Shown: positions 8,358 through 17,026, counted from the stretch's first letter. The stretch: 64,000 bases of DNA from Comamonas sp. lk (GCA_945925985.1 CAMELV010000002.1:62001-126000), one strand, 5' to 3'. Notes: generated by a model not told the origin, from the letters alone. A program made the numbers and translations.

Positions 8358-8526
8358 GTAGGGGTCACGCCTTTGTTCAGCGCTGCGCAATGACGGTTCT
8401 GCGGCATTCAGTATCGAAAAAGGGCCCTCCTGTTGCAAGTGACCACTTGGCACGTGCGTCCAGGCGGACCACTGAACTCGTAACGATGGCAGCACGTGAA
8501 ACCAAGTCATGCGAATCAGTCCCATG

Positions 8527-9393
8527 TCAATCTAAGGACTTAAAGCGCTCTGACCGAAGAATGAGCAAGCCAGACATCGCCAACAGAAAAATACCCGCCC
8601 ATCCAAGCCTATTGGGCACGTCGCCCCACACCACATAGCCTATGAGCAGTGCAAACAGCAAACCGCTGTATCGAAAGGGTGCCACCAAACTCATCTCACC
8701 GGAACGCATGGCCACAATGAGCAGGTAATAAGCCATGGAGAGGAACAAGGAGGCGCCCAATAGCAAGGCCAGCGATAGGCTGTCAACAGGCGTCCATGTT
8801 TGAGTGAGCGTAATGCCCCCAGCCGCCACGGCTACAGAAACTGCGGTTGACAGCGTAATTAGAAGTGCAGGCACATGAAGGCCAATGCCCCGTGTGAGTG
8901 TGTCGCGCGTGGCATGCAACAAGGTCGCCAATACGGCCAGCCAAGCGTAAACATTGAAACCCTCTGAACTGGGTTGAACCACCAGCAACACGCCAGTGAA
9001 GCCGAGCAAAATGAGCAAGCCTCGTTGCAACCCAACCTGTTCTTTAAGGAAAACAATGGCAAACACCGTGATGAACAGCGGCGAGGAAAGGTTGATGGCC
9101 GTTGCATTGGCCAGGGGCAGGTGAAAGACGGCTGTTAAGTAGGCCAGTGAAGCCGCAGCATCGAGAGAACCCCTTATCCAAAGGCGCGTGTTCAGCATGA
9201 GGCGCCAGTTTTTGAGGTGGCCCATGGCCTGCGCCATGATGAGCACCAAGGTGCTGGCCATCAGGCCGCGAATAAAAATGAGTTGAGGGCCAGGCAATGT
9301 GGCACTGACTTGTTTAACCAGGGCGTCGTTGGCAATGAACAGCGCCATGGCCAAACTCATGGCCAAAATACCACGCCGGTTGTCAGCGTGCAT
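8527..9393 (-). CDS. EamA/DMT-family membrane transporter
   Basis: 288-aa inner membrane protein of the drug/metabolite transporter superfamily, with two EamA repeats (about residues 8-135 and 145-280) and about ten hydrophobic helices. The ATG at 9393 is preceded by GGAAGG at good spacing and is preferred to a TTG at 9429. Substrate is unknown; relatives export amino acids, metabolites or S-adenosylmethionine. It is transcribed away from the aminopeptidase gene and flanks the decayed island. Confidence 0.85.
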   Translation of the reverse strand: MHADNRRGILAMSLAMALFIANDALVKQVSATLPGPQLIFIRGLMASTLVLIMAQAMGHLKNWRLMLNTRLWIRGSLDAAASLAYLTAVFHLPLANATAINLSSPLFITVFAIVFLKEQVGLQRGLLILLGFTGVLLVVQPSSEGFNVYAWLAVLATLLHATRDTLTRGIGLHVPALLITLSTAVSVAVAAGGITLTQTWTPVDSLSLALLLGASLFLSMAYYLLIVAMRSGEMSLVAPFRYSGLLFALLIGYVVWGDVPNRLGWAGIFLLAMSGLLILRSERFKSLD

Positions 9394-9515
9394 GCGGGCC
9401 TTCCAGTGCGACCACGAGAGGCCTATCAAAACAGTGGTTCAAACTTTGGCGGAGATCACGCATGGCCTGGATTGTCGTTTAGGCTGGCTGAGACGGAACC
9501 CGCTACCATGCGGAC

Positions 9516-10907
9516 ATGACTGTCCAACTCCAAAAAACCATCCCCGCCAACGCCATCGCCATCACCGTGGTGGACGCCGCACGATTCGTGCAACTCACAT
9601 CGACCCTGCCGGCCGCAACCCGGCAATGGTTGCAGACCGTCGGGTTTACCGGCGCCCCCGACAGCCATGCCCTGGTACCGGATGCGCAGGGCAAACTGGC
9701 CCAGGTGTTCGCAGGCGTGGCCCGGGCGGACCATCCGTTTGCCTTGTCCGCCTTGCCGACGGCCTTGCCGGAGGGGCGTTACCGCCTGGCCGACCAGGGA
9801 CTGGCGGTGCCCGCCGAGCAGGCCGCCATGTCCTGGGAGCTGGGTGCCTACGAATTCGACCTGTACAAACCACGGCGCCGTGCTGCCGCCCAATTGCTGC
9901 TGGCGCCCGGCCCGGACGCCCAGCGCGGCGTCGCGCTGGCAACCGCCATGGCAGCCACGCGGGATCTGGTCAACACGCCGGCCGAACACATGGGGCCGGA
10001 AGAACTGGCCGCAGCCGCTCAAATGGTGGCCCAGCAACACGGCGCGAAATTCCGCCAAGTGGTGGGCGACGCGCTGCTCAAGAAGAACTTTCCCGCCATC
10101 CACGCGGTCGGACGCGCCAGCACCCGGGCCCCGCGCCTGATCGAGCTGAGCTGGGGCAAGGCCCGGGATCCCCTGGTCTGCCTGGTCGGCAAGGGGGTGT
10201 GTTTCGACAGTGGTGGCCTGGACATCAAGGGCGCCGAGGGCATGCGCCAGATGAAAAAAGACATGGGTGGTGCGGCCAACGCGCTGGGGCTCGCCGCACT
10301 GGTCATGGCGCTCAAGCTGCCCGTGCGCCTGCAGGTGCTGCTGCCCACGGTAGAGAACGCCATCGCCGGCAACGCCTACCGACCAGGGGATGTATTCAAG
10401 ACCCGCCAGGGCCTGCACATCGAAATCGGCAACACCGACGCCGAGGGCCGGGTCATTTTGTGTGACGCGCTGGCGTATGCCTGTGAAGGCAAGCCGGCCC
10501 TGGTCATTGACCTGGCCACGTTGACAGGCGCGGCACGGGTTGCACTGGGCCCCCAACTGCCGGCCCTGTTCTGTCGCAACATGGCCACCGCGCGCGAGTT
10601 GGTCGACCTGGGCCTGCAACTCGATGACCCGCTGTGGCACATGCCGCTGTGGGCGCCGTACCGGGCCGGAATTGAGAGCGCCATCGGCGACATTGTGAAC
10701 ACCGGCCGCAACGCGATGGCCGGTGCCATCAATGCGGCCCTGTTCCTGGAGTATTTCGTGCCCGAGTCCCAAGACTGGCTCCATATCGACCTGTTCGCCT
10801 GGAACGACGGCGCGCGTGCCGGTAGGCCGGTGGGAGGCGAGGCGCAGACCATACGCACCTTGCTGGCTTACCTGGAGCAACGCTTCGCGTCCGGCAAACC
10901 GGCTTAG
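9516..10907 (+). CDS. Leucyl aminopeptidase family protein (M17)
   Basis: 463-aa cytosolic dimetal aminopeptidase of family M17. The catalytic domain contains VGKGVCFDSGGLDIKG (metal Asp and Lys) around residue 226 and the signature NTDAEGRV around residue 307. The divergent N-terminal domain is closer to the PepB-like Burkholderiales proteins than to classical PepA. It releases N-terminal residues during peptide turnover. It is probably monocistronic. Confidence 0.9.
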   Translation: MTVQLQKTIPANAIAITVVDAARFVQLTSTLPAATRQWLQTVGFTGAPDSHALVPDAQGKLAQVFAGVARADHPFALSALPTALPEGRYRLADQGLAVPAEQAAMSWELGAYEFDLYKPRRRAAAQLLLAPGPDAQRGVALATAMAATRDLVNTPAEHMGPEELAAAAQMVAQQHGAKFRQVVGDALLKKNFPAIHAVGRASTRAPRLIELSWGKARDPLVCLVGKGVCFDSGGLDIKGAEGMRQMKKDMGGAANALGLAALVMALKLPVRLQVLLPTVENAIAGNAYRPGDVFKTRQGLHIEIGNTDAEGRVILCDALAYACEGKPALVIDLATLTGAARVALGPQLPALFCRNMATARELVDLGLQLDDPLWHMPLWAPYRAGIESAIGDIVNTGRNAMAGAINAALFLEYFVPESQDWLHIDLFAWNDGARAGRPVGGEAQTIRTLLAYLEQRFASGKPA

Positions 10908-11015
10908 CTGGTCTTTGAATGTGGCAAAAGTTCTAGGCAGAGCCCCCCAGTAACAAGGCAGGGAAGGCAGTCCCAAGCCATCTTGTTCGACCAATTTGAC
11001 GGAAACCGCCTAACG

Positions 11016-12011
11016 CTATTCCGGCTTCGCCCCAGAGAACCGCACCACCTTGCCCCAACGCTCGATCTCTGTTTGCACAAAGCGAGAGAACTCCTCGGAT
11101 GAATTGCCCACAGCGGTTGCGCCATCAGTTTCTATTCGGCGGCGCACCTCGGCGCTCTGAACGGCCTGGCGGGCGGCATCGGTCAATCGGCGGCTGAGGG
11201 TTGGGTCCATGCGCCCCGGCGCAAACAAGCCAAACCATGCGCTCGACTCGTAACCAGGCAAGACCTCGGCAATGGCCGGCACGTCTGGAAACTGCGGCAG
11301 GCGCTGCTTGCTGGTGACCCCCAAGGCCTTGAGCCGACCGGCACGAATATTGGGCAGCGTATTCACCAAGGGCGCAAACATCAAATCAACCTGGCCAGCG
11401 ATGACATCCTGAACCGCAGGGGCCGTGCCCCGGTACGGAATGTTCACAATGAACAGGCCCGACTGCATCTTGAACAAGTCGCCAGCAAGGTGCAGCGATG
11501 AACCAACGCCCCCGATGGCGAAATTGAGTTTTCCAGGTCGGGTTTTGGCGTAGTCGATCAGTTCTTTAACGTCCTTGACCGGTACCGAGGGGTGGGCCAC
11601 CAGCACCGACGGCTGAGTCGCCACGCAGGTCAGCGCCGTAAAGTCTTTGACCGGATCAAACGGCAAAGTGGGATACAGCGACGCGTTGATCGCGTGGCTG
11701 GTAAAACTCATGAGCAGGGTGTTGCCGTCTGGAGGCGCCTTGGCGACCAGATCGGCCGCGAGGTTGCCGCCCGCGCCGGCGCGGTTCTCGACAATCACTT
11801 GGCGCCCAAGTAACCGGCCCATCTCAACGCCAACGGCACGGGCCAAGGTATCGGTCGATCCGCCCGGTGAGGCACCCACCAGGATCCGAATAGGCCCAGG
11901 TGTGGCGGTCTGTGCCCAGGCGCTGGGAGCGATGCAAGACGCACCGAGCAGCGCTACGCCGTGACTAAGCCACTGGCGGCGGGTCGGGGGGCGTTGGTAT
12001 TCGTGCTTCAT
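11016..12011 (-). CDS. Bug/TctC tripartite tricarboxylate transporter receptor
   Basis: Periplasmic solute-binding protein, 331 aa, Bug family. The N-terminus carries TRRQWLSHG followed by a hydrophobic stretch and a cleavage site after PSAWA, which resembles a twin-arginine signal. The mature part begins with the family motif PIRILVGASPGGSTDTLAR and has the usual ENRAGAGG loop near residue 78. No tctA/tctB membrane genes are near. It lies 67 bp downstream of the lysR gene on the same strand, so it may be its co-transcribed partner. The ligand is probably an organic or aromatic acid (inference). Confidence 0.9.
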   Translation of the reverse strand: MKHEYQRPPTRRQWLSHGVALLGASCIAPSAWAQTATPGPIRILVGASPGGSTDTLARAVGVEMGRLLGRQVIVENRAGAGGNLAADLVAKAPPDGNTLLMSFTSHAINASLYPTLPFDPVKDFTALTCVATQPSVLVAHPSVPVKDVKELIDYAKTRPGKLNFAIGGVGSSLHLAGDLFKMQSGLFIVNIPYRGTAPAVQDVIAGQVDLMFAPLVNTLPNIRAGRLKALGVTSKQRLPQFPDVPAIAEVLPGYESSAWFGLFAPGRMDPTLSRRLTDAARQAVQSAEVRRRIETDGATAVGNSSEEFSRFVQTEIERWGKVVRFSGAKPE

Positions 12012-12078
12012 CGTTGCTCCATCAAACGGGTCAGTATGTCAGTTACAGGTGCCACGGTATCACGCTTTAGTCACGCCT

Positions 12079-13053
12079 TTAAGAGCCGGTTGCGTCTCTG
12101 TTTTCACCAGGCTCATCTGACGATGTCACGGGCACCGTGGGAAATTTTTGAAGACTTTGACGCAGGTCGTCCAAAAACGCTCGGCAGGCCGACGACAGGG
12201 ATCGCCCCTTTTTAGTGACGATGGACACATCCCGCGACACGTTGGGATGATTCAAAGGCTTGATCACCAATTCGCGGTACGGCGAGCACAGCGCATAGGC
12301 CGAGGGCATGATGCTCGGCCCCAACCCGCTGACCGACATCCAGAGCCCGGTGGACAAAAACGAGATCTCATTAACGACCTGCAACGACACCCCGGCCTTC
12401 GCTGCAGCCACGTCGACCAGTTGGCGAACACCGTAGCCAGGCCGCCCAGCGATGACGGGGTGGCCGTCCAGGTCACGCCAACACAGATCTTTGACGTGGG
12501 CCAAGGGGTGGTCCGGTGCGCACACCAGGCAAAGGCTGTCGCGCATCAGGGTTTGCAGTTCCAGTTCGCCCCCCGAGCGCTCGGGCGTGCCAATGCCAAA
12601 GTCCACATGTTCGCCCAAGATGCGCGATGAAAACTGCTCGGGTGCGCAGTCGTCTACCACCACCTGCACATCCGGGTACTTGGCGCCGAAACGACGGATG
12701 GCATTGGGCAGCAGCATACCGGCCAGCGTGGGCGTGATCGCGAGGCACACCCGGCCACTGCGCAATCCACTCAGATCGCCGAAGGTGGCGCCAAGGGAGT
12801 CCACGTCACGCAGGATGCGCTCGGCCACCGCCACCATGTCATTGGCGGCCTGGGTGGGCTGCAATGATCGGGTCGTGCGGTCGAACAGACGGGTCTGCAA
12901 GCCGTCTTCAAGCTGGCGGATCAAAACGCTGATCGCCGACTGCGTCACAAACAACTGGCCGGCCGCCGCGCTCAGTTTGCGCAGCCGGTACACCGCCAGA
13001 AAGGCGCGTAGTTGCCGCAGCGTGGGAGAGAACCCATGGGTAGACATATTCAT
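12079..13053 (-). CDS. LysR-family transcriptional regulator
   Basis: 324 aa. The N-terminal winged helix-turn-helix spans about residues 10-70 (LRQLRAFLAVYRLRKLSAAA and FVTQSAISVLIRQLE). The C-terminal effector-binding domain resembles those of aromatic-degradation regulators. It is divergent from the amidohydrolase gene across a 61-bp AT-rich spacer and probably controls it and its own operon. An ATG two codons downstream (13047) is also possible. Confidence 0.92.
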   Translation of the reverse strand: MNMSTHGFSPTLRQLRAFLAVYRLRKLSAAAGQLFVTQSAISVLIRQLEDGLQTRLFDRTTRSLQPTQAANDMVAVAERILRDVDSLGATFGDLSGLRSGRVCLAITPTLAGMLLPNAIRRFGAKYPDVQVVVDDCAPEQFSSRILGEHVDFGIGTPERSGGELELQTLMRDSLCLVCAPDHPLAHVKDLCWRDLDGHPVIAGRPGYGVRQLVDVAAAKAGVSLQVVNEISFLSTGLWMSVSGLGPSIMPSAYALCSPYRELVIKPLNHPNVSRDVSIVTKKGRSLSSACRAFLDDLRQSLQKFPTVPVTSSDEPGENRDATGS

Positions 13054-13114
13054 TCTAAAAAATCATAACTTATTCATAATTAATTGATTTACAAAATAAT
13101 CTGCATCCTCTCCA
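13054..13114. promoter_or_regulatory. Divergent LysR control region
   Basis: A 61-bp spacer, very AT-rich compared with both sides (TCATAACTTATTCATAATTA then ATTGATTTAC). It contains overlapping T-N11-A-like dyads such as ATAACTTATTCATAAT. A likely LysR operator and back-to-back promoters; inferred from position and composition. Confidence 0.5.
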
Positions 13115-14185
13115 ATGCACAACACACCCATCGGAGACACGCCCTTGACGAACGCAGCTCGCCCCTACAAACGCATTGCGACCGAAGAAGGTTGGGCCAC
13201 GCCGGAAATGATGCAGATGTATCTCAAGATATTGGAGACGCGCTCTATCAATGATCCGGGGTTTTACAGCTTGTGGGGGTTTTTCGGACAAAGCCAATCG
13301 CCACGGGCGCAGGATTTGTTCAATCGCATTCAGGACATGGGCGCACGGCGCCTGGGCGATATGGACGCCACCGGTATCGACATGCAGTTGCTGCTGCTCA
13401 CAAGCCCCGGCGTGCAGGTGTTTGACGCTGCCACGGCGACCGCGCTGGCGACCTCCACCAATGACCAGTTGGCCGACACCATCCGCCAACACCCAACGCG
13501 GTTTGCCGGGTTGGCAGCCGTGGCGCCGCAGGTGCCCCATGCGGCCGCCAGGGAGTTAGAACGCGCCGTACAGCACTTGGGACTCAAGGGCGCGGTGATC
13601 AATTCGCACACCCAGGGTGAATACCTTGATGATGAGAAGTTTTGGGATATTTTTGCCGCTGCAGAAGCACTCGACGTGCCGGTCTACATCCACCCCAACA
13701 CGCCGTCCCCCCAAATGGTTCAGCCCTTTCTGTCGCGCTGCCTGGACGCGGCCATCTACGGCTTTCAGGCCGAGACCGGCTTGCACGCTTTGCGCTTGAT
13801 CGTCAGCGGCGTGTTTGATCGCTTCCCCAACCTGAAAATTGTGTTGGGCCACCTGGGAGAAGGTCTGCCCTTCTGGTTGTACCGCATTGACTTTATGCAC
13901 GCAGGTATCGTGCGTGCCAACCGCAGCGAGGGTGTCAAGCCTTTGAAGAAAAAGCCCAGCGAGTACTTGCGGGAAAACTTCTACTACACCACCAGTGGGA
14001 TGCCCTGGGAGCCGTCGGTCACCTTCGTGCAACAGCAAATGGGTTACGACCGCGTGATGTATGCCATGGACTATCCTTACCAGTACGTGGCCGAAGAAGT
14101 GACGGCCATGGACGCTTTGCCCCTGAGCGATGCGCAGAAGAAAATGTTTTTCCAGTCCAATGCCGAGCGCATATTCAAGCTGTAA
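13115..14185 (+). CDS. Amidohydrolase-2 family protein, probable aromatic acid decarboxylase/hydratase
   Basis: 356-aa TIM-barrel amidohydrolase of the ACMSD/gamma-resorcylate/5-carboxyvanillate decarboxylase group. It starts with RIATEEGWATPEM, in which EE replaces the HxH of classical amidohydrolases, as in LigW-like enzymes. Other metal or catalytic positions are YIHPN (about residue 192), LGHLGEGLPFWLYRID (about 245) and the Asp in AMDYPYQY (about 311). The ATG at 13115 has no clear ribosome site, whereas a TTG at 13145 has GGAGA 7 bp upstream; either could be used. It is followed by a TctC receptor gene. A role in uptake and decarboxylation of a hydroxybenzoate-type acid is inferred. Confidence 0.8.
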   Translation: MHNTPIGDTPLTNAARPYKRIATEEGWATPEMMQMYLKILETRSINDPGFYSLWGFFGQSQSPRAQDLFNRIQDMGARRLGDMDATGIDMQLLLLTSPGVQVFDAATATALATSTNDQLADTIRQHPTRFAGLAAVAPQVPHAAARELERAVQHLGLKGAVINSHTQGEYLDDEKFWDIFAAAEALDVPVYIHPNTPSPQMVQPFLSRCLDAAIYGFQAETGLHALRLIVSGVFDRFPNLKIVLGHLGEGLPFWLYRIDFMHAGIVRANRSEGVKPLKKKPSEYLRENFYYTTSGMPWEPSVTFVQQQMGYDRVMYAMDYPYQYVAEEVTAMDALPLSDAQKKMFFQSNAERIFKL

Positions 14186-14204
14186 CCACTGAGACCAACA
14201 CACC

Positions 14205-15191
14205 ATGAAATTCACACGCAGCCAATTTATCATCAGTGTCATTGCGCTAGCCAGCGCCGCTGCCGGCAGCGCGGCTTGGGCGCAGACAGCCGCCTGGCCG
14301 ACCAAACCGGTCAGACTGGTCGTCACCTTCCCGGCGGGAGGCAGCAGTGATGCCGCAGCCCGCATCGTGGCTCCCAAGCTGGCTGAACGCCTGGGACAGC
14401 CCGTCGTCGTAGACAACAAACCTGGCGCCGGTGGCGGTTTGGGACTAGACCTTGTGGCCAAATCCCCTGCCGATGGCTACACCATCGTATTGGCGTCCGC
14501 CGGGGGGCTCACGGCGAACCCCTCGCTTTACCCCAATCTGGCCTACAACCCCAGCCGCGACTTTGCGCCCGTCACGCTGTTCGGCACCAGCCCGTTTGTG
14601 CTGGTGGCCAATCCATCGTTGCCAGCTAATACGGCGAAAGAGGTCGTGGCACTGGCCAAGGCCCAGGCTGGCAAGCTCAGTTTTGCCTCAGGCGGCAATG
14701 GCACAGCCATGCACCTGGCAGGTGAACTGCTCAAATCTATGACTGACAGCGACATCCTGCACGTACCCTATCGTGGCAGCGCACCAGCGGTCGTCGCGGT
14801 GATGGCCGGCGACACATCTTTGGCCATTGCGGACATTGCGTCGATCCAGCCACTGCTCAAGTCTGGCCGCTTTAAAGTGATTGGTGTGATGGGTAAAGAT
14901 CGGTCGGCCCTCGCGCCCGACATGCCCACACTGGCCGAAAGTGGCGTTCCGGGCTATGACGCCGTCGGATGGTTCGGCATACTGGCGCCAGCGGGCACGC
15001 CGGCAGCGGTGTTGACCCGGCTGAACGCCGAGATCACCGCTGTGCTGCGCTTACCAGAAATCCGTGAGCGTTTTGCCGCCGCCGCGTTGGAGCCCCTGCC
15101 TTCCACACCCGATTTCATGGCGCAGTTGATGCGCACCGAAGCCATCAAATGGGCCAAGGTCATCAAAGATTCGGGCGCCAAATTGGACTGA
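14205..15191 (+). CDS. Bug/TctC tripartite tricarboxylate transporter receptor
   Basis: 328-aa periplasmic binding protein with a Sec signal peptide (hydrophobic segment ending SAAWAQ near residue 27). The mature start WPTKPVRLVVTFPAGGSSD and the DNKPGAGG loop are family hallmarks. It lies 19 bp after the amidohydrolase stop and is surely co-transcribed, so its ligand is probably the substrate of that enzyme. It is the second receptor of this locus. Confidence 0.92.
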   Translation: MKFTRSQFIISVIALASAAAGSAAWAQTAAWPTKPVRLVVTFPAGGSSDAAARIVAPKLAERLGQPVVVDNKPGAGGGLGLDLVAKSPADGYTIVLASAGGLTANPSLYPNLAYNPSRDFAPVTLFGTSPFVLVANPSLPANTAKEVVALAKAQAGKLSFASGGNGTAMHLAGELLKSMTDSDILHVPYRGSAPAVVAVMAGDTSLAIADIASIQPLLKSGRFKVIGVMGKDRSALAPDMPTLAESGVPGYDAVGWFGILAPAGTPAAVLTRLNAEITAVLRLPEIRERFAAAALEPLPSTPDFMAQLMRTEAIKWAKVIKDSGAKLD

Positions 15192-15212
15192 GAGCGACTG
15201 ATAGCCCAAAAG

Positions 15213-15272
15213 GCGCTGCCGAAATCGGCCCAGGGGAACAGCCCTGTTTTGACCTTGATGCCCTGCTCGTTA
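15213..15272 (-). pseudogene. lpdA 3'-region fragment C
   Basis: Short piece that translates on the minus strand as QGIKVKTGLFPWA, matching [17 protein letters not shown] of the intact lpdA (about 18470-18525). It lacks any start and is flanked by unrelated sequence. It is the outermost of three lpdA fragments left of the intact gene. Confidence 0.65.
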
Positions 15273-15419
15273 AAGCTGCTGAGTACAAGGCGACCTATCC
15301 GCTGTCAATTGCAGGCGCCTGGATCGCCACGTGAGCATTAGACCAAGGCGCCGTCCTGCTGCACAAAGGCCCGGAGTTTTAAGCCGTGCCCGTAACGCAG
15401 TAGTTGCCACCGCTCAAGG

Positions 15420-15533
15420 TCAGGCAGACGCGATAGAGCGGCGCTCAACTGAACTCAGTACTCGTTCGCGAAATCCGATCATGTCTTCAATATAGAACCG
15501 CTATTCGCGATAGGCAAAGCCGCCGCTAGACAT
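15420..15533 (-). pseudogene. Remnant of HepT-like (HEPN/DUF86) toxin gene
   Basis: The ATG at 15533 overlaps the stop of the upstream nucleotidyltransferase remnant. The reading is MSSGGFAYRE, an amber stop where Trp is expected, then RFYIEDMIGFRERVLSS, with a second stop at 15420. Intact relatives are about 110-140 aa, so most of the gene, including the RxxxxH active site, is lost. The next bases in another frame (LPDLERWQLLRYGHG and on, about 15350-15425) look protein-like but are not recognised. Confidence 0.65.
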
Positions 15534-15816
15534 AAAGAGCATCGCGTTCAACATGGGGACGAAGCTCTTTGCGAAGTGCCTTGTCAGTGACCAGATCAAC
15601 GGGGCATTTCAAGACATCTTCAAGATAAAAACGGGCACCAAAATACTGTCTTGATGTGGGCGCAGACTTGAACGAGACCAAGATATCCACGTCGCTGTTC
15701 TCACCTGCCTCACCACGCGCGGTAGAGCCAAACAGTGCCTAACCATCAACCCCGAATTGGCACTGAAGCTGAGCTTTATGCTGAGTAAGCAGGGTCAAGG
15801 CGGTTTCGCGGTTCAT
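15526..15816 (-). pseudogene. Remnant of MntA-like minimal nucleotidyltransferase (antitoxin) gene
   Basis: A 96-codon frame with one internal TAG at 15739-15741, exactly before ALFGSTARGE. The Pol-beta nucleotidyltransferase motif GSTARGEAGENSDVDIL is complete (GSxARGxx...DxD), and the tail LRPHVERDAL is family-typical. Without the amber codon it would be a normal MNT antitoxin of the MNT/HepT pair whose partner follows. It lies between lpdA fragments C and A. Confidence 0.75.
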
Positions 15817-15902
15817 CCCTAAAGTCGAATAGAAAGCCGCAACGCCATGTGCGGGCACATCGTGGGGCAACCCGTACAGGCCGGACGAACCTACTTTCGC
15901 GC

Positions 15903-16151
15903 CGGCGGGCAAATCCATACACGACCCATGCGCCACCTCCGCCGCCATGCCAATGCCGCCGCCCAGAATCTTGCCGTGGCCATGGGCTTCGGGTGAGTCG
16001 TCAAACAGCAGCTTGGTGACGCCCTCATCCCGGCCGTTGGCGATGGCGCGGCCACACGCCGCCCAGGGGAATAGGCCTTTTTTAACCTTGATGCCCTGCG
16101 CCTTTGCCTGGTCTTCAGTCAGGCCGACCCAGGGCACTTCGGGGTCGGTGT
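15903..16151 (-). pseudogene. lpdA 3'-region fragment A, with internal deletion
   Basis: Matches intact lpdA in two blocks: about 18201-18255 (the gene end, [13 protein letters not shown]) joined at a short CATGCC repeat to about 18371-18570 ([45 protein letters not shown]). The roughly 115 bp between the blocks are missing, which suggests deletion between short direct repeats. The frame stays open through 15739-16248 but fuses unrelated pieces, so it is a chimeric relic. Confidence 0.85.
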
Positions 16152-16248
16152 GGGCAATCAGCTCTTTAACTTCCTCGACCAGTACCTTGGGTTGCATCGC
16201 CACCAAGGTAAGCGCGATGAAGTCCTCGGAGATGTCGAAGGCGCCCAT
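16148..16248 (-). pseudogene. TctC/Bug receptor fragment fused to lpdA fragment A
   Basis: Minus-strand reading EDFIALTLVAMQPKVLV then VKELIAH. It resembles DFTALTCVATQPSVLV and VKELIDYAK of the TctC gene at 11016-12011, with the intervening few residues deleted. It joins the lpdA fragment in frame at about 16150. No complete receptor can be made here. Confidence 0.65.
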
Positions 16249-16265
16249 CAGTTCACCTCGAAATA

Positions 16266-16319
16266 AACAACATATTTGTTATTTTTCCCGTTGTAAAAAA
16301 CAACATTTTTGTTTATTAT
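16266..16319 (+). promoter_or_regulatory. hicAB promoter with two operator-like dyads
   Basis: A strongly AT-rich island. Two near-identical dyads, AACAACATATTTGTT (16266-16280) and AACAACATTTTTGTT (16299-16313), lie 33 bp apart, about three helical turns. A -35-like TTGTAA (16291-16296) and -10-like TATTAT (16314-16319) are separated by 17 bp, and the second dyad fills that spacer. Autorepression by the HTH-bearing HicB is the natural reading. The predicted transcript start lies at or next to the hicA ATG. Confidence 0.65.
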
Positions 16320-16326
16320 CCAATGC

Positions 16327-16506
16327 ATGAACTCGAAGCAAATGAAGAAATGGCTGGAGCAACAAGGCGCGTCATTTCAGCCCGGCAAGGGTTCGCACTT
16401 GAAAGTGTTTCTGAACGGCAAGCAGAGCACCCTGCCCATGCACGGCACCGCCGAACTTGGCAAAGGGCTGGAAACCGCCATCAAGCGCCAACTTGGATTG
16501 AAGTAA
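16327..16506 (+). CDS. hicA: HicA-family toxin
   Basis: A 59-aa HicA/YcfA toxin, MNSKQMKKWLEQQGASF followed by the catalytic His in GKGSHLKV near residue 26 and the C-terminal helix ELGKGLETAIKRQLGL. The ATG at 16327 is only a few bases from the expected transcription start and has no ribosome site, so it may be leaderless; Met at 16342 is an alternative. hicB follows after 9 bp. It sits between lpdA fragments A and B. Confidence 0.85.
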   Translation: MNSKQMKKWLEQQGASFQPGKGSHLKVFLNGKQSTLPMHGTAELGKGLETAIKRQLGLK

Positions 16507-16515
16507 GGAAAGACT

Positions 16516-16932
16516 ATGTTTGATTACCCCGTAACCCTGACGCCCGATGGCGACACCCTGCTGGTGACTTTTGCCGACGTACCCGAGGCCATCACCTTCG
16601 GTGCCGATGAGGACGAGGCTTTGTTGCAAGCTGTCGATGCCCTGGAGACCGGACTTTCCTTCTATGTGGAGTCTCGCAAACCACTGCCTGTGCCCAGCAA
16701 ACCCAAACGCGGCCAAAAGACAGTGCGCCCAGGTGCGCTGGAAGGCGCCAAACTGGGCTTGTACCAGGCCATGACAGAGCAAGGCATCCGAAAAGCCGAA
16801 CTGGCCCGACGCCTGGGCTGGCATGTTCCGCAAGTAGATCGACTGTTTGACCTGCGACACGCCAGCAAACTCGACCAGATCGAGACGGCCGCACGCTCTC
16901 TTGGGCGCACGGTTGAGGTGCGGGTGACATAG
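16516..16932 (+). CDS. hicB: HicB-family antitoxin with DNA-binding domain
   Basis: A 138-aa antitoxin. The N-terminal partial RNase-H-like fold (residues 1-55, MFDYPVTLTPDGDTLLVTF, ADEDEALLQAVDALETGL) neutralises HicA. A helix-turn-helix (about residues 85-120, GIRKAELARRLGWHVPQVDR) would bind the dyads upstream of hicA. AAGGAAAG precedes the ATG. It appears intact and is a different subtype from the short HicB at 6837. Confidence 0.88.
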   Translation: MFDYPVTLTPDGDTLLVTFADVPEAITFGADEDEALLQAVDALETGLSFYVESRKPLPVPSKPKRGQKTVRPGALEGAKLGLYQAMTEQGIRKAELARRLGWHVPQVDRLFDLRHASKLDQIETAARSLGRTVEVRVT

Positions 16933-16968
16933 GCGCAACGGGTTACGGACTTCGCGTATGGCTAAGCC

Positions 16969-17000
16969 AGTACGAACCGTTGCCAGTTCGTGCTTTGTTT
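16969..17000 (+). terminator. Terminator after hicAB
   Basis: The 9-bp stem AGTACGAAC / GTTCGTGCT (one G-T pair) is followed by TTGTTT. It ends the hicAB transcript before lpdA fragment B. Confidence 0.6.
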
Positions 17001-17026
17001 GGAGTAGCTTGAAGACCAGATTACTG

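Noticed and set aside
15739..16248. 169-codon open frame as a real gene
   Set aside because: It is a chimera of TctC, two lpdA pieces and the start of a nucleotidyltransferase; open by chance after deletions.
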